From NCBI RefSeq assembly GCF_900108485.1, contig NZ_FNXF01000012.1, positions 84,057-145,032 on the forward strand: a stretch of DNA of 60,976 nt, given 5' to 3'. Position 1 is the first letter of the stretch; the number at the start of each line of letters is the position of its first letter. This document shows, piece by piece, positions 37,183 through 45,887 of the stretch. The position numbers and the translations under genes are program-made. The notes beneath the pieces were generated by a model, which was given only the letters and a program-made list of their open reading frames with translations, was not told the origin of the DNA and did not search any database. This stretch comes from Rheinheimera pacifica (GTDB lineage: Bacteria; Pseudomonadota; Gammaproteobacteria; Enterobacterales; Alteromonadaceae).

Positions 37183-38055
37183 TCAGGCTTGTTTTAGCGG
37201 AATTTTTATATAGCTAACACCATTGTGCTCTGCCTTTGGTAACTGGCCGCCACGGATATTCACCTGTACTGAAGGATAAATTAACCTTGGCACTGTCAGA
37301 GTTTTATCGCGGGCTTCGCGCTTTTGCACAAACTCCTGTTCAGGCGTATCGGCTTTTACATGGATATTCTGCGTTTTTTGCTCAGCCACACTGGTTTGGT
37401 ATCTTAGTTCGCGGCCATTGGGCTGATAGTCATGACAGATAAAAATACGCGTGTCATCCGGCAGCTGATAAATACGCTGCACAGAGCGATATAAAATATG
37501 GGCATCACCGCCAGGGAAATCACAACGGGCAGTGCCGGAATCGGGCATAAACAAAGAATCACCCACAACTAAATTACCGGCAATCAAATAACTAACGCTG
37601 TCGTTGGTATGGCCGGGTGTATTAATTACCTGCGCAGTGAGATTACCAATACTAAAGCGCTCGTTATCGGCAAATAACTTGTCAAAATAGTCACCTTTGG
37701 CCAGCAATTCGTCATCATTAAGGTTAAACACCAGTTTAAAAGTTTGCTGTACTTTACGAATGCCCTCACCTATTGCCACCGGTGCGCCGGTTTTTATATG
37801 CAGATAATGCGCTGCAGATAAATGATCAGCATGGGCATGGGTTTCTAGAATCCAGGCTACGGTTAGATCTTTGGCGGCAATATAGGCAAGTATATTGTCA
37901 GCGTCTGTCGTGCTAATCATGCCGGCGGCAGCATCGTAGTTCAGTACAGGGTCAATAATAGCAGCGACCTTAGTGCTGTTATCCGTAACTACATAGCTAA
38001 AAGTTGAACTGTCTTTATCGAAAAACATTTCAATATGCACGTTATTAGCAGCCAT
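37183..38055 (-). CDS. blh: Blh-type MBL-fold metallo-hydrolase (persulfide dioxygenase-like)
   Basis: The product (290 aa from the ATG at 38055, GAGG upstream) is of the Blh/ETHE1 group that oxidises persulfides. It has the metal motif ETHAHADHLSAAHYL, INTPGHTNDSVSYL, VGDSLFMPDSGTARCDFPGG and a final His in CHDYQPNG, plus the C-terminal LIYPSVQVNIRGGQLP. In BigR-regulated operons of other proteobacteria blh stands with TauE and YeeE-type genes, as here (divergent). An ATG eight codons upstream lacks a ribosome site. Confidence 0.9.
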   Translation of the reverse strand: MAANNVHIEMFFDKDSSTFSYVVTDNSTKVAAIIDPVLNYDAAAGMISTTDADNILAYIAAKDLTVAWILETHAHADHLSAAHYLHIKTGAPVAIGEGIRKVQQTFKLVFNLNDDELLAKGDYFDKLFADNERFSIGNLTAQVINTPGHTNDSVSYLIAGNLVVGDSLFMPDSGTARCDFPGGDAHILYRSVQRIYQLPDDTRIFICHDYQPNGRELRYQTSVAEQKTQNIHVKADTPEQEFVQKREARDKTLTVPRLIYPSVQVNIRGGQLPKAEHNGVSYIKIPLKQA

Positions 38056-38066
38056 ACACACCTCGT

Positions 38067-38149
38067 AAATTAGAAACATCTAAATTTCATTGCAGCTTAG
38101 CGAGAATCACATTAGAATGCAATTCATGTTATAAGCATATTCCAATATG
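38067..38149 (+). promoter_or_regulatory. Divergent control region of the sulfide-detoxification cluster
   Basis: A promoter-like pair TTGCAG (38090-38095) and TAGAAT (38113-38118) is spaced 17 bases, facing the TauE gene. CATATT-CC-AATATG (38136-38149) is a perfect inverted repeat just downstream of the predicted start, an operator position. AAATTAGA with TCTAAATTT (38067-38087) is a near-perfect repeat facing the blh gene. ArsR-type sulfide sensors (BigR/SqrR) bind such AT-rich dyads; no such regulator gene is in the window. Confidence 0.45.
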
Positions 38150-38169
38150 TTATATAGGACAAACACCTT

Positions 38170-38919
38170 ATGCTGGCCTTAGTTGGCGCAATAGTAATTG
38201 GTTTAAGTCTGGGCCTGTTTGGCTCGGGTGGTTCAATACTTACTGTGCCGGTATTGCTGTATCTGCTGCACATGCCACCACAGCTGGCTATAGCGTCTTC
38301 ACTGTTGATTGTAGCCGGTATCAGCTTGTTTGGTTCAGTGCGCAATGGCCTGCAACGGCTGATTAGCTGGCGCCATGTTATGTGGTTTGGCCTTCCGGGT
38401 ATGGCTGGTACCTACTGTGGCGCCTGGTTGGGTACCCTGGTCGATGCCCGCTGGCAGCTGTTGGTATTTGCTATTTTGATGCTGGTAGCCGCAGTGATGA
38501 TGTGGCGCAGCAACATTGGCGAGCTGGGCAACGGTAAGGCATTTAAACCGGTAAAAATTGTTCTTGATGGCTTGGCTGTAGGGGCCGTAACCGGTTTTGT
38601 TGGTGTAGGCGGCGGCTTTTTAATCGTACCGGCATTAGTGTTACTGGGCGGTTTAGCCATGCCGGTTGGTGTTGCTACCAGCCTGGTTATTATCGCCATG
38701 AAATCCTTCGTGGGTTTTGGTAAATACTATTGGGTCATGGCCGCTGACGGCGCAATATTTGACTGGAACACTATCGGCCTGATGATCATTGCCGGTATCG
38801 CCGGTAGCTATGTCGGTGCGGCTGTAGGTAAACGCTTGCCAAAACAACAGCTACAACGTGCCTTTGCGGTGTTTTTGCTGATGATGGCCACCGTGGTGGT
38901 TTATCAATCCGTACTTTAA
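38170..38919 (+). CDS. TauE/SafE-family sulfur-compound exporter
   Basis: The 249-aa product is an integral membrane protein with about eight helices and the duplicated TauE pattern: LSLGLFGSGGSILTVPVLL and TGFVGVGGGFLIVPALVLLG. The family exports sulfite, sulfoacetate or related anions. It heads a tight plus-strand operon with a rhodanese and two YeeE/YedE genes, so sulfite produced from persulfide oxidation is the likely substrate (inference from context). Confidence 0.9.
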   Translation: MLALVGAIVIGLSLGLFGSGGSILTVPVLLYLLHMPPQLAIASSLLIVAGISLFGSVRNGLQRLISWRHVMWFGLPGMAGTYCGAWLGTLVDARWQLLVFAILMLVAAVMMWRSNIGELGNGKAFKPVKIVLDGLAVGAVTGFVGVGGGFLIVPALVLLGGLAMPVGVATSLVIIAMKSFVGFGKYYWVMAADGAIFDWNTIGLMIIAGIAGSYVGAAVGKRLPKQQLQRAFAVFLLMMATVVVYQSVL

Positions 38920-38941
38920 CCCCATCTAGCAGGAGTATCAG

Positions 38942-39343
38942 ATGAAAACATCCCAACAGTTAGTCGCCGAAGCTAAATCAGCCATTAACGAAGTCAGTAT
39001 TGCTGAGCTTAACAGCGCACTTAAAGCCGATAGCGAAACCGTGTTGATAGATGTGCGCGAACCGTCTGAATTCGCCCAGCAGCATATTACTGGTGCGGTA
39101 AATTACCCGCGCGGTGTACTGGAAATGAATATTCACCACCACCCAAAAGTAGCCGCCACCGGCTGCGAGCCGCAAATAGCACTGCAACAATTAGCCCAAC
39201 ACCCTATGTATTTAATATGCCGCTCCGGTGCCCGTTCAGCACTGGCCGCGGAGGCGCTGCAACGGATGGGATTTAGCAAAATCTACTCTGTTGCCGGTGG
39301 TATGCAAGCCTGGCTGGACGCAGGTTTGCCGGTTAAGCAATAG
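38942..39343 (+). CDS. Rhodanese-domain sulfurtransferase
   Basis: The 133-aa product is one rhodanese domain with VLIDVREPSEFAQQHITGAV, the active-site loop CRSGARS (Cys about residue 91) and YSVAGGMQAWLDAGLPV. Rhodaneses pass sulfane sulfur between thiosulfate, glutathione persulfide and sulfite. AGGAG precedes the ATG, and the next gene follows within 12 bases. It likely works with the Blh hydrolase encoded in the divergent operon. Confidence 0.92.
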   Translation: MKTSQQLVAEAKSAINEVSIAELNSALKADSETVLIDVREPSEFAQQHITGAVNYPRGVLEMNIHHHPKVAATGCEPQIALQQLAQHPMYLICRSGARSALAAEALQRMGFSKIYSVAGGMQAWLDAGLPVKQ

Positions 39344-39355
39344 CAGGAGGACGTA

Positions 39356-39760
39356 ATGGAAAACTTCACCCCGGTTGAAGCCCTGATTGGCGGCGCCATG
39401 ATAGGCCTTGGTGCACTGATCTTATTGGTGTTTTATGGCCGCATTGCCGGTATTTCCGGTATTGCCCGTTCAGCTTTATTTACCCGCGACGGCCGCAGTT
39501 GGCGGCTGGCGTTTTTAGCCGGTATTGTTGCCGGCCCGATCCTGCTTGGCGCAATATTAACTGATTTTAGCTACAGCACACCCCAGCTTAGCTGGCAGGT
39601 CATTGTTGCCGGCTTATTAGTAGGTGCTGGCACCGGCTGGGGCAGTGGTTGCACTTCTGGCCATGGTATTTGTGGTGTCAGCCGCTTATCGCCACGCTCT
39701 GTTACTGCCACTGTGCTGTTTATGTTAAGCGGCATGCTGGTTGCCACCCTGCTGCATTAA
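39356..39760 (+). CDS. YeeE/YedE-family membrane protein, half-size subunit 1
   Basis: The 134-aa product has about four membrane helices and the conserved cysteine block GWGSGCTSGHGICGVSRLS. YeeE-type proteins transport thiosulfate through paired cysteines; here, as in PmpA/PmpB pairs, the transporter is split over two genes. It is preceded by CAGGAGG and followed 10 bases later by its partner. Confidence 0.9.
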   Translation: MENFTPVEALIGGAMIGLGALILLVFYGRIAGISGIARSALFTRDGRSWRLAFLAGIVAGPILLGAILTDFSYSTPQLSWQVIVAGLLVGAGTGWGSGCTSGHGICGVSRLSPRSVTATVLFMLSGMLVATLLH

Positions 39761-39770
39761 GGAGACTGCC

Positions 39771-40178
39771 ATGCCGATTATTGTCGCTTTTATTGCCGGG
39801 TTGCTGATGTCAGCCGGTATTGCTTATTCACAAATGATAGACCCAAACAAAGTACTGGGCTTTTTAACGCTTAATGCTAACTGGGACCCAAGTTTAATCC
39901 TGGTAATGGCCGCAGCATTGGCCGTGTATAGCAGCGGTTATTGGCTGGTGATCGGCAAAGGCAAACCTGTGTTTGCCCAAAGCTTCAGCTTGCCAAACAA
40001 GAAGGAGCTGGATAAACCGCTGATAATCGGTGCCTTAGTGTTTGGCGCCGGCTGGGGTTTGGTAGGTTATTGTCCCGGCCCGGCACTGGCCGCAATCAGC
40101 TCTGGTAGCTATGGCACACTGGCTTTCATTGCTGCTATGGCTGCCGGCTGGTATATCAGCCTGCAACTGACTAAATAA
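39771..40178 (+). CDS. YeeE/YedE-family (DUF6691) membrane protein, half-size subunit 2
   Basis: The product (135 aa from the ATG at 39771, AAGGAG upstream) has about four membrane helices, the start [20 protein letters not shown] and the cysteine block [21 protein letters not shown]. It is the PmpB-like partner of the preceding gene; together they should form one thiosulfate or related sulfur-anion permease. An upstream ATG at 39741 overlaps the previous gene and lacks a ribosome site. Confidence 0.9.
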   Translation: MPIIVAFIAGLLMSAGIAYSQMIDPNKVLGFLTLNANWDPSLILVMAAALAVYSSGYWLVIGKGKPVFAQSFSLPNKKELDKPLIIGALVFGAGWGLVGYCPGPALAAISSGSYGTLAFIAAMAAGWYISLQLTK

Positions 40179-40285
40179 CAGGAGTTTGTGCCAGATCAAC
40201 ACCAGTGCACAGCAACAGTCGCAGCTGGCAAAAGGCTATGTTATGCTCATTGCTATTATTATATTCTGGCAGGACTTGCGACCTT

Positions 40286-41503
40286 ATGGCTGGTTTTACC
40301 TCTCTTTACCTGTTTATTGAACGCACTTTCTTTGGCACTTTAAGCCGTAAAATTGTTGGTAATATCAGCTTTTTAGCGCTGTTTTTTCTGCTGGCGTTGT
40401 ATCTGGCGTATCCTGCCTCCGGCGCAGACAGCCGCTGGTGGTTATTGCTGGTGCTTGGTGTAACAGCCTTTGTATTTACTATCGGCTATATGCACTACCT
40501 GATTGTACGACCGGTTAAAGCTCTGGTGTCAGCCCTGCACGACACCAACCGCAAAGGTACCGATCTTAACCACCGTCTACCCGCTTTTACTTATGACGAA
40601 TTTCGTACCCTGTCGGAAGAATATAACCAGTTTGTCAGCCAGTTAGGCGTGTTGCTGGGCGATATTCACCAGCAGGCCGGCGAAACCCATTTAGTTAACG
40701 AACAGGTGTCCGGTGCAGTAAAAAGTACCCGCAGCCATCTGCAGGATACCGAAAAGCGTAGTGGCCAAATTCGCCGTGAAAGTGATGAAGTACTGCAGTA
40801 CCTATCCGATATAGTGCAGCATGGCGATCAGGTGGGCCAGGTTTCCGGTGTCGCCGTAGATAAAGCCAGAGTTGCCAGCAACCAGATGCAGCAGCTTACC
40901 GGCCAGTTGTCAGGCATTGTTAAACTGCTAAACAGCTTTGGCAGCACAATTAACGGCTTACACAAAAACTCTGAAAATGTGCGGCAAATTCTGGTGATGG
41001 TAGAAAACTTTTCCGATCAAACCAACCTGCTGGCGCTCAATGCCGCAATAGAAGCCGCCCGCGCCGGTGATGCCGGCCGCGGTTTTGCTGTGGTGGCTGA
41101 TGAGGTGCGTACGCTGGCCGCGAAAGTAAATGACGCCACCAAGCAAATTTCCGGCTTTTTAAATGAAATGGAACAACTGGTTGGCGAAACCCGCACTGAA
41201 TCGCAAAGCCTTAACCAACAGGCACAGCAAGCGCAACAGCAAATTGACAGCACCAGCGCCGAATTCAGCCAGTTGCAACAAGAACTGCAGCAAGCCAAAA
41301 GCGGTATTCAAAACATTAATAACACCGTACTGGAACTGGAGCAACGCTACCAGCAAACCCATCAGCATTTATCCGCTATTGAACAAGTAACCGGTGATGC
41401 CTATAACCAAATGGCATCTATTGATCAGGCAGCCAAAGATCTGTTATCTGGCACCGCCCGTACTCAGCAGCAACTGGCGCGTTTTGCCCGTAACCAACAG
41501 TAA
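40286..41503 (+). CDS. Methyl-accepting chemotaxis protein lacking a periplasmic sensor domain
   Basis: The product (405 aa from the ATG at 40286) has two membrane helices (about residues 24-43 and 51-73) separated by only about eight residues, a HAMP-like segment, and a signalling domain whose tip reads [21 protein letters not shown] then [13 protein letters not shown]. There is no room for a periplasmic ligand domain and no cytoplasmic PAS. It may sense through the membrane or via a partner. It lies 107 bases after the sulfur permease genes on the same strand; a functional link is possible but unproven. An ATG at 40205 would add 27 residues and lacks a ribosome site. Confidence 0.88.
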   Translation: MAGFTSLYLFIERTFFGTLSRKIVGNISFLALFFLLALYLAYPASGADSRWWLLLVLGVTAFVFTIGYMHYLIVRPVKALVSALHDTNRKGTDLNHRLPAFTYDEFRTLSEEYNQFVSQLGVLLGDIHQQAGETHLVNEQVSGAVKSTRSHLQDTEKRSGQIRRESDEVLQYLSDIVQHGDQVGQVSGVAVDKARVASNQMQQLTGQLSGIVKLLNSFGSTINGLHKNSENVRQILVMVENFSDQTNLLALNAAIEAARAGDAGRGFAVVADEVRTLAAKVNDATKQISGFLNEMEQLVGETRTESQSLNQQAQQAQQQIDSTSAEFSQLQQELQQAKSGIQNINNTVLELEQRYQQTHQHLSAIEQVTGDAYNQMASIDQAAKDLLSGTARTQQQLARFARNQQ

Positions 41504-41651
41504 AATACTGCTTGCGGTAGCTATCGATAAAAAATGTTAAGCTGGCTATATTTGCTTACAGTTGCTTACTTGCTGGTATTTATAGCTGCCGGTATATTCC
41601 CCCTCTAACGCTATACTGCACTGAGTTTATTGCTGCTGCCAAGGATCTTTC

Positions 41652-42728
41652 ATGTTTAAAAAGTTGTCGTTCTCCCCTGTAGTTATTGCTGTGTTATTAA
41701 GCCTGGCGCTTATTTTCTGGCTATTTAGCGGCGACAATTACAGCGCTAAAGCAGATGCGCCTGCAGAACAACAGCTCCCTGTTATTGAGTTGTCACGAGT
41801 AGAAGCCCGCTGGTCAGATGCCGAACCCTATCAGGCAAAACAAATTGCTCAGGGGCAGGTATTGCCCTGGCGCACAGTAAGCATTAAATCGCAACAGGCC
41901 GGCACAGTTGAAGCTTTACTGAAACAGCAAGGCGACACAGTTAAACAAGGTGACAAACTGCTACGGTTGTCTGATGAAAGCCGTACCGCCTTACTGGCAC
42001 AGGCGCAGGCCAATCTGAAGTTGCGCAAAAGCGAGTTGGAAAGCGCCCGCACACTGGGGAAATCAAAGTTTTTATCGGCCACTGAGCTAACCAGGCTGGA
42101 AAGCGAAATGGCTAAAGCAGAGGCTGAACTGCAAACTGCCCGGCTTGCTGTAATACAAACTGAGCCGGTAGCGCCGTTTAATGGTGTGGTAGATCGCCGC
42201 CATATTGAAGTAGGTGATTTAATTCAAACCGGCACCGAACTGATGCAACTGGTACAAATTGACCAGCTTAAAGTTACGGCGCAAATTCCGCAGCAACATA
42301 TTTCAGCATTAAAGCTGGGCCAAAATGTTACTTTACGTTTACTTGAAGGCCGTGAGCTAAGCGGCACGCTTAGTTTTATCAGCTACGCTGCCGATACTGC
42401 CACCCGCAGTTTTTATATCGAAGTGACTGTAGCCAACCCTGACTTACTGCGTATTGCCGGTGGCAGCGCCACTGTTGAAGTACAGCTGGCGCCGGTACAA
42501 GCGCACCGGATATCCCCCGCTCTGCTGAGCCTGGATACCAGTGGCCATCTTGGGGTGTCAGTTGTAGACGAACAGCAACAGGTGGTGTTTTATCCGGTGG
42601 CGATACTAAGTGCTGATAACGACGGAGCCTGGGTAAGTGGCTTGCCACAACGGGCGCAAATTATTACGCAGGGCGCCGGCTTTGTCCGCGCTGGTGATAA
42701 AGTTCTGGTTGCCGGAGCCAAGCCATGA
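41652..42728 (+). CDS. RND efflux periplasmic adaptor subunit
   Basis: The 358-aa membrane-fusion protein has an N-terminal membrane helix or signal (about residues 8-26), a lipoyl-like half-motif QQAGTVEALLKQQGDTVKQG, a short alpha-hairpin (about 110-160) and a beta-barrel part with APFNGVVDRRHIEVGDLIQTG. It would bridge the RND permease encoded next to an outer-membrane channel such as TolC, not encoded here. Its TGA overlaps the permease ATG (ATGA). Confidence 0.93.
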   Translation: MFKKLSFSPVVIAVLLSLALIFWLFSGDNYSAKADAPAEQQLPVIELSRVEARWSDAEPYQAKQIAQGQVLPWRTVSIKSQQAGTVEALLKQQGDTVKQGDKLLRLSDESRTALLAQAQANLKLRKSELESARTLGKSKFLSATELTRLESEMAKAEAELQTARLAVIQTEPVAPFNGVVDRRHIEVGDLIQTGTELMQLVQIDQLKVTAQIPQQHISALKLGQNVTLRLLEGRELSGTLSFISYAADTATRSFYIEVTVANPDLLRIAGGSATVEVQLAPVQAHRISPALLSLDTSGHLGVSVVDEQQQVVFYPVAILSADNDGAWVSGLPQRAQIITQGAGFVRAGDKVLVAGAKP

Positions 42729-45700
42729 ATAGCATTATTCAGGCTGCAATTCAGCGCAGCCGTGCCAGCTTAATGTTACTGCTGTTCTTGTTTATTGCCG
42801 GTATTACCGCCTATCAGTCCATTCCCAAAGAAGCTAATCCCGATGTTGCTATCCCGATGATGTACGTGTCGATGTCGCTTGACGGCATCAGCCCGGAAGA
42901 TGGTGAACGCTTGCTGGTGCGGCCGATGGAACATGAACTGCGCTCATTAGAAGGCATTAAAAAAATGACTTCTACCTCCAGTGAAGGCCATGCCTCGGTA
43001 ATGCTGGAATTTGATGCCGGTTTTGACGCCGACAAAGCACTGGCTGATGTGCGGGTTAAAGTTGATGCCGCCCGGGCTAAACTACCAAGCGAAGCAGATG
43101 AGCCCACGGTAAATGAAATTAACGTTGGCTTGTTTCCGGTATTGTCAGTGGGCTTATCCGGACCGATATCAGAAAACCAGCTGGTATTTATCGCCCGCCA
43201 GTTACAGGAAAATATAGAGGCTATTCCTGAAGTGCTGGAAGTCGATATTGGCGGCGACCGCGAAGACTTACTGGAAATAGTGGTAGATCCGCAGGTGCTG
43301 GAAGGCTACGGTCTGGATTATCAGCAGCTGTTCACACTGGTTTCAAATAATAACCGCCTGGTTGCTGCCGGTAGCTTAGACACCGGTGCCGGCCGTATGG
43401 CGATGAAAGTGCCGGGCGTTATTGAAAACTTAGACGATGTATTGTCGATGCCAATTAAGGTCGACGGCGATACCGTTATCACTTTTGGCGATGTAGCTAC
43501 CATCAGCCGCAGTTTTAAAGATCCACTCGGTTTTGCCCGTATTAATGGCCAGCCGGCAGTAGTACTGGAAGTGAAAAAACGTAGCGGCGCGAATATTATT
43601 TCCACCATAGAACAGACCAAAGTACTGATTGAACAAGCCAGTGCAGCCTTTCCTGAAGGTATGCAGATTAACTACATTATGGATCAGTCTACTGAAGTGA
43701 AAAACATGCTGTCAGATCTGCTGAACAACGTGTTAACCGCGGTGGTGCTGGTGCTGTTCCTGATTGTAGCCACCATGGGTGTACGCTCGGCAGTATTAGT
43801 CGGTATTACTATTCCGGGTGCGTTCTTTGCCGGTATTTTACTGATTTACGCGCTGGGCTATACCATGAATATCATCGTGCTGTTTGCGCTGATTTTAGTC
43901 GCCGGTATGTTGGTAGACGGCGCTATTGTGGTAAGCGAACTGGCCGATCGCAACCTGGCCGAAGGGCAAAAACCGAAACAAGCCTGGGCCAATGCTGCCG
44001 GACGCATGGCCTGGCCTATTATCGCCTCTACCGCTACCACTGTTGTGGTATTTATGCCACTGCTGTTCTGGCCGGGTGTGGTGGGCCAATTTATGAAATA
44101 CCTGCCAGCAACCGTTATTTTGTGTTTGCTGGCATCATTATTTATGGCGCTGATTTTCTTACCGGTAATGGGCGGGCTAAGTAAAGCGCAGCCTCCCACA
44201 CACCAAGTAGCACAAAGCCGGGCAGGTAAAGCCTATCGGGGCTTGCTGGCACGGTTGTTACGCCGCCCGGGTCTGACCTTTGCCGGTATGCTTGGCGCTA
44301 TGGTACTGATCTTTTTTACCTACGGTAAATACAACCACGGCCTGGAGTTTTTCCCGTCGGTAGAGCCGGAATCAGCCCAGGTATGGGTGCGCGCCCGCGG
44401 TGATATGTCTATTTATGAAAAAGATATTCTGCTGCAAAAGGTAGAACAGCGCCTGCTGGGGTTATCCGAAGTAAAAGCACTCTATGCCCGCTCGCTGGCC
44501 AGTAGTAGCGGCGAACTGGCACCTGATGTGGTAGGTACCTTGCAGTTTCAGTTTATTGACTGGTACGAGCGGCGCCGCGCGGCCGATATTCTTAACGAAA
44601 TGCGTGAACTTACCAAAGATATTCCCGGCATTATTCTGGAGTTTCGTCAGCAGCAGGAAGGCCCGGCCGCAGGTAAGCCAATAGAGCTGCAGATAAGTGC
44701 AATGGAAGCCGAAGCGACTGAACGGGCGGTAACGCAAATTATCAGCCAAATGCAGCAAATGGGTGGCTTTGTTGATATTGAAGATGATAGAAGCTTACCT
44801 GGTATAGAGTGGCGCATAGAAGTAGATCGCGCCGCCGCTGCCCGTTTTGGTGCCGATGTGCTGACAGTAGGTAATGCCGTGCAAATGATCAGTAACGGTT
44901 TGTTGCTGGCCAAGTTTCGCCCGGAGTATGCCAGCGATGAAGTCGATATTCGGGTGCGTTTTCCAGAAAACTGGCGTTCTTTAGACCAACTGGGCCGGTT
45001 AACCATTCAAACTCAACGGGGTCAGGTACCACTGAGCAACTTTGTCAAACTGGTGCCAGCCCCTAAAACCAGCATCATTAAGCGTATTGACGGCAACCGG
45101 GCTATAACGATAAAAAGTGATTTAGCACCGGGAAATCAGGTGGGCGAACGCTTACAGGCGCTGCTGAAAAGCGATATTAAACTACCTGACAACGTGCATA
45201 TTAAAACCGCCGGTGAAAGTGCTGATCAGCAAGAAGCCATGACCTTTCTGATGGGAGCTTTTGCTACCGCTATCTTCCTGATGCTGATGATTTTACTGGT
45301 GCAGTTTAATAGCTGGTACCAAAGCCTGCTGATTCTATCTGCCATTATCTTTTCCACCGCCGGTGTTCTGTTGGGCTTGCTGGTTAACGGCCAGAGCTTT
45401 GGCATAGTTATGGTGGGTATGGGTATTATTGGCCTGGCAGGTATAGTGGTAAATAACAATATCGTTTTAATTGACACTTACAATCAGCTGCGTGACAGCG
45501 GCTTATCGGCGTTTGAGGCTGCACTGGAAACAGGTTGCCTGCGCTTACGCCCGGTGCTGTTAACGTCAATTACTACGGTACTGGGTTTAATGCCAATGGT
45601 ACTGGCCGTAAATGTAAACCTGCTGGAACCCAGCCTTGGGTTTGGCGCACCGTCTACCCAGTGGTGGACGCAATTATCCAGTGCCATCGCCGGCGGTTTA

Positions 45701-45844
45701 ACCTTTGCCACCCTGCTAACCCTGTTTTTAACCCCATGTATGCTCGTACTGGGTGAAAAACTGCGGCCACGCAAAACCGAGCAAAATGCAGAACCAATAA
45801 GTAGCAGTGACGATATTGCACTGTTGCTTAAAAAACGTGCCTGA
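42725..45844 (+). CDS. RND-family multidrug efflux permease
   Basis: The 1039-aa product has the AcrB-type layout: membrane helix 1 near the N-terminus, a large periplasmic loop with PEDGERLLVRPMEHELRSLEG, helices 2-6, a second periplasmic loop and helices 7-12. In helix 4 the proton-relay pair of AcrB (DD) appears as DG in AGMLVDGAIVVSELADRN, and helix 10 reads VNNNIVLIDTYNQLR. It belongs to the HAE-type branch that exports hydrophobic compounds. Substrate unknown. Confidence 0.94.
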   Translation: MNSIIQAAIQRSRASLMLLLFLFIAGITAYQSIPKEANPDVAIPMMYVSMSLDGISPEDGERLLVRPMEHELRSLEGIKKMTSTSSEGHASVMLEFDAGFDADKALADVRVKVDAARAKLPSEADEPTVNEINVGLFPVLSVGLSGPISENQLVFIARQLQENIEAIPEVLEVDIGGDREDLLEIVVDPQVLEGYGLDYQQLFTLVSNNNRLVAAGSLDTGAGRMAMKVPGVIENLDDVLSMPIKVDGDTVITFGDVATISRSFKDPLGFARINGQPAVVLEVKKRSGANIISTIEQTKVLIEQASAAFPEGMQINYIMDQSTEVKNMLSDLLNNVLTAVVLVLFLIVATMGVRSAVLVGITIPGAFFAGILLIYALGYTMNIIVLFALILVAGMLVDGAIVVSELADRNLAEGQKPKQAWANAAGRMAWPIIASTATTVVVFMPLLFWPGVVGQFMKYLPATVILCLLASLFMALIFLPVMGGLSKAQPPTHQVAQSRAGKAYRGLLARLLRRPGLTFAGMLGAMVLIFFTYGKYNHGLEFFPSVEPESAQVWVRARGDMSIYEKDILLQKVEQRLLGLSEVKALYARSLASSSGELAPDVVGTLQFQFIDWYERRRAADILNEMRELTKDIPGIILEFRQQQEGPAAGKPIELQISAMEAEATERAVTQIISQMQQMGGFVDIEDDRSLPGIEWRIEVDRAAAARFGADVLTVGNAVQMISNGLLLAKFRPEYASDEVDIRVRFPENWRSLDQLGRLTIQTQRGQVPLSNFVKLVPAPKTSIIKRIDGNRAITIKSDLAPGNQVGERLQALLKSDIKLPDNVHIKTAGESADQQEAMTFLMGAFATAIFLMLMILLVQFNSWYQSLLILSAIIFSTAGVLLGLLVNGQSFGIVMVGMGIIGLAGIVVNNNIVLIDTYNQLRDSGLSAFEAALETGCLRLRPVLLTSITTVLGLMPMVLAVNVNLLEPSLGFGAPSTQWWTQLSSAIAGGLTFATLLTLFLTPCMLVLGEKLRPRKTEQNAEPISSSDDIALLLKKRA

Positions 45845-45852
45845 CAACCGCT

Positions 45853-45887
45853 GTGCCGCAGCTGCTATAAATTTAATGCTGCGGCAC
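45853..45887. terminator. Hairpin overlapping the end of the PAS-GGDEF-EAL gene
   Basis: GTGCCGCAGC and GCTGCGGCAC form a perfect 10-bp stem around a 15-base loop between two convergent genes, overlapping the last codons of the minus-strand gene. No T-run follows on either side, so it may act as a weak bidirectional terminator or RNA stabiliser. Confidence 0.5.
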
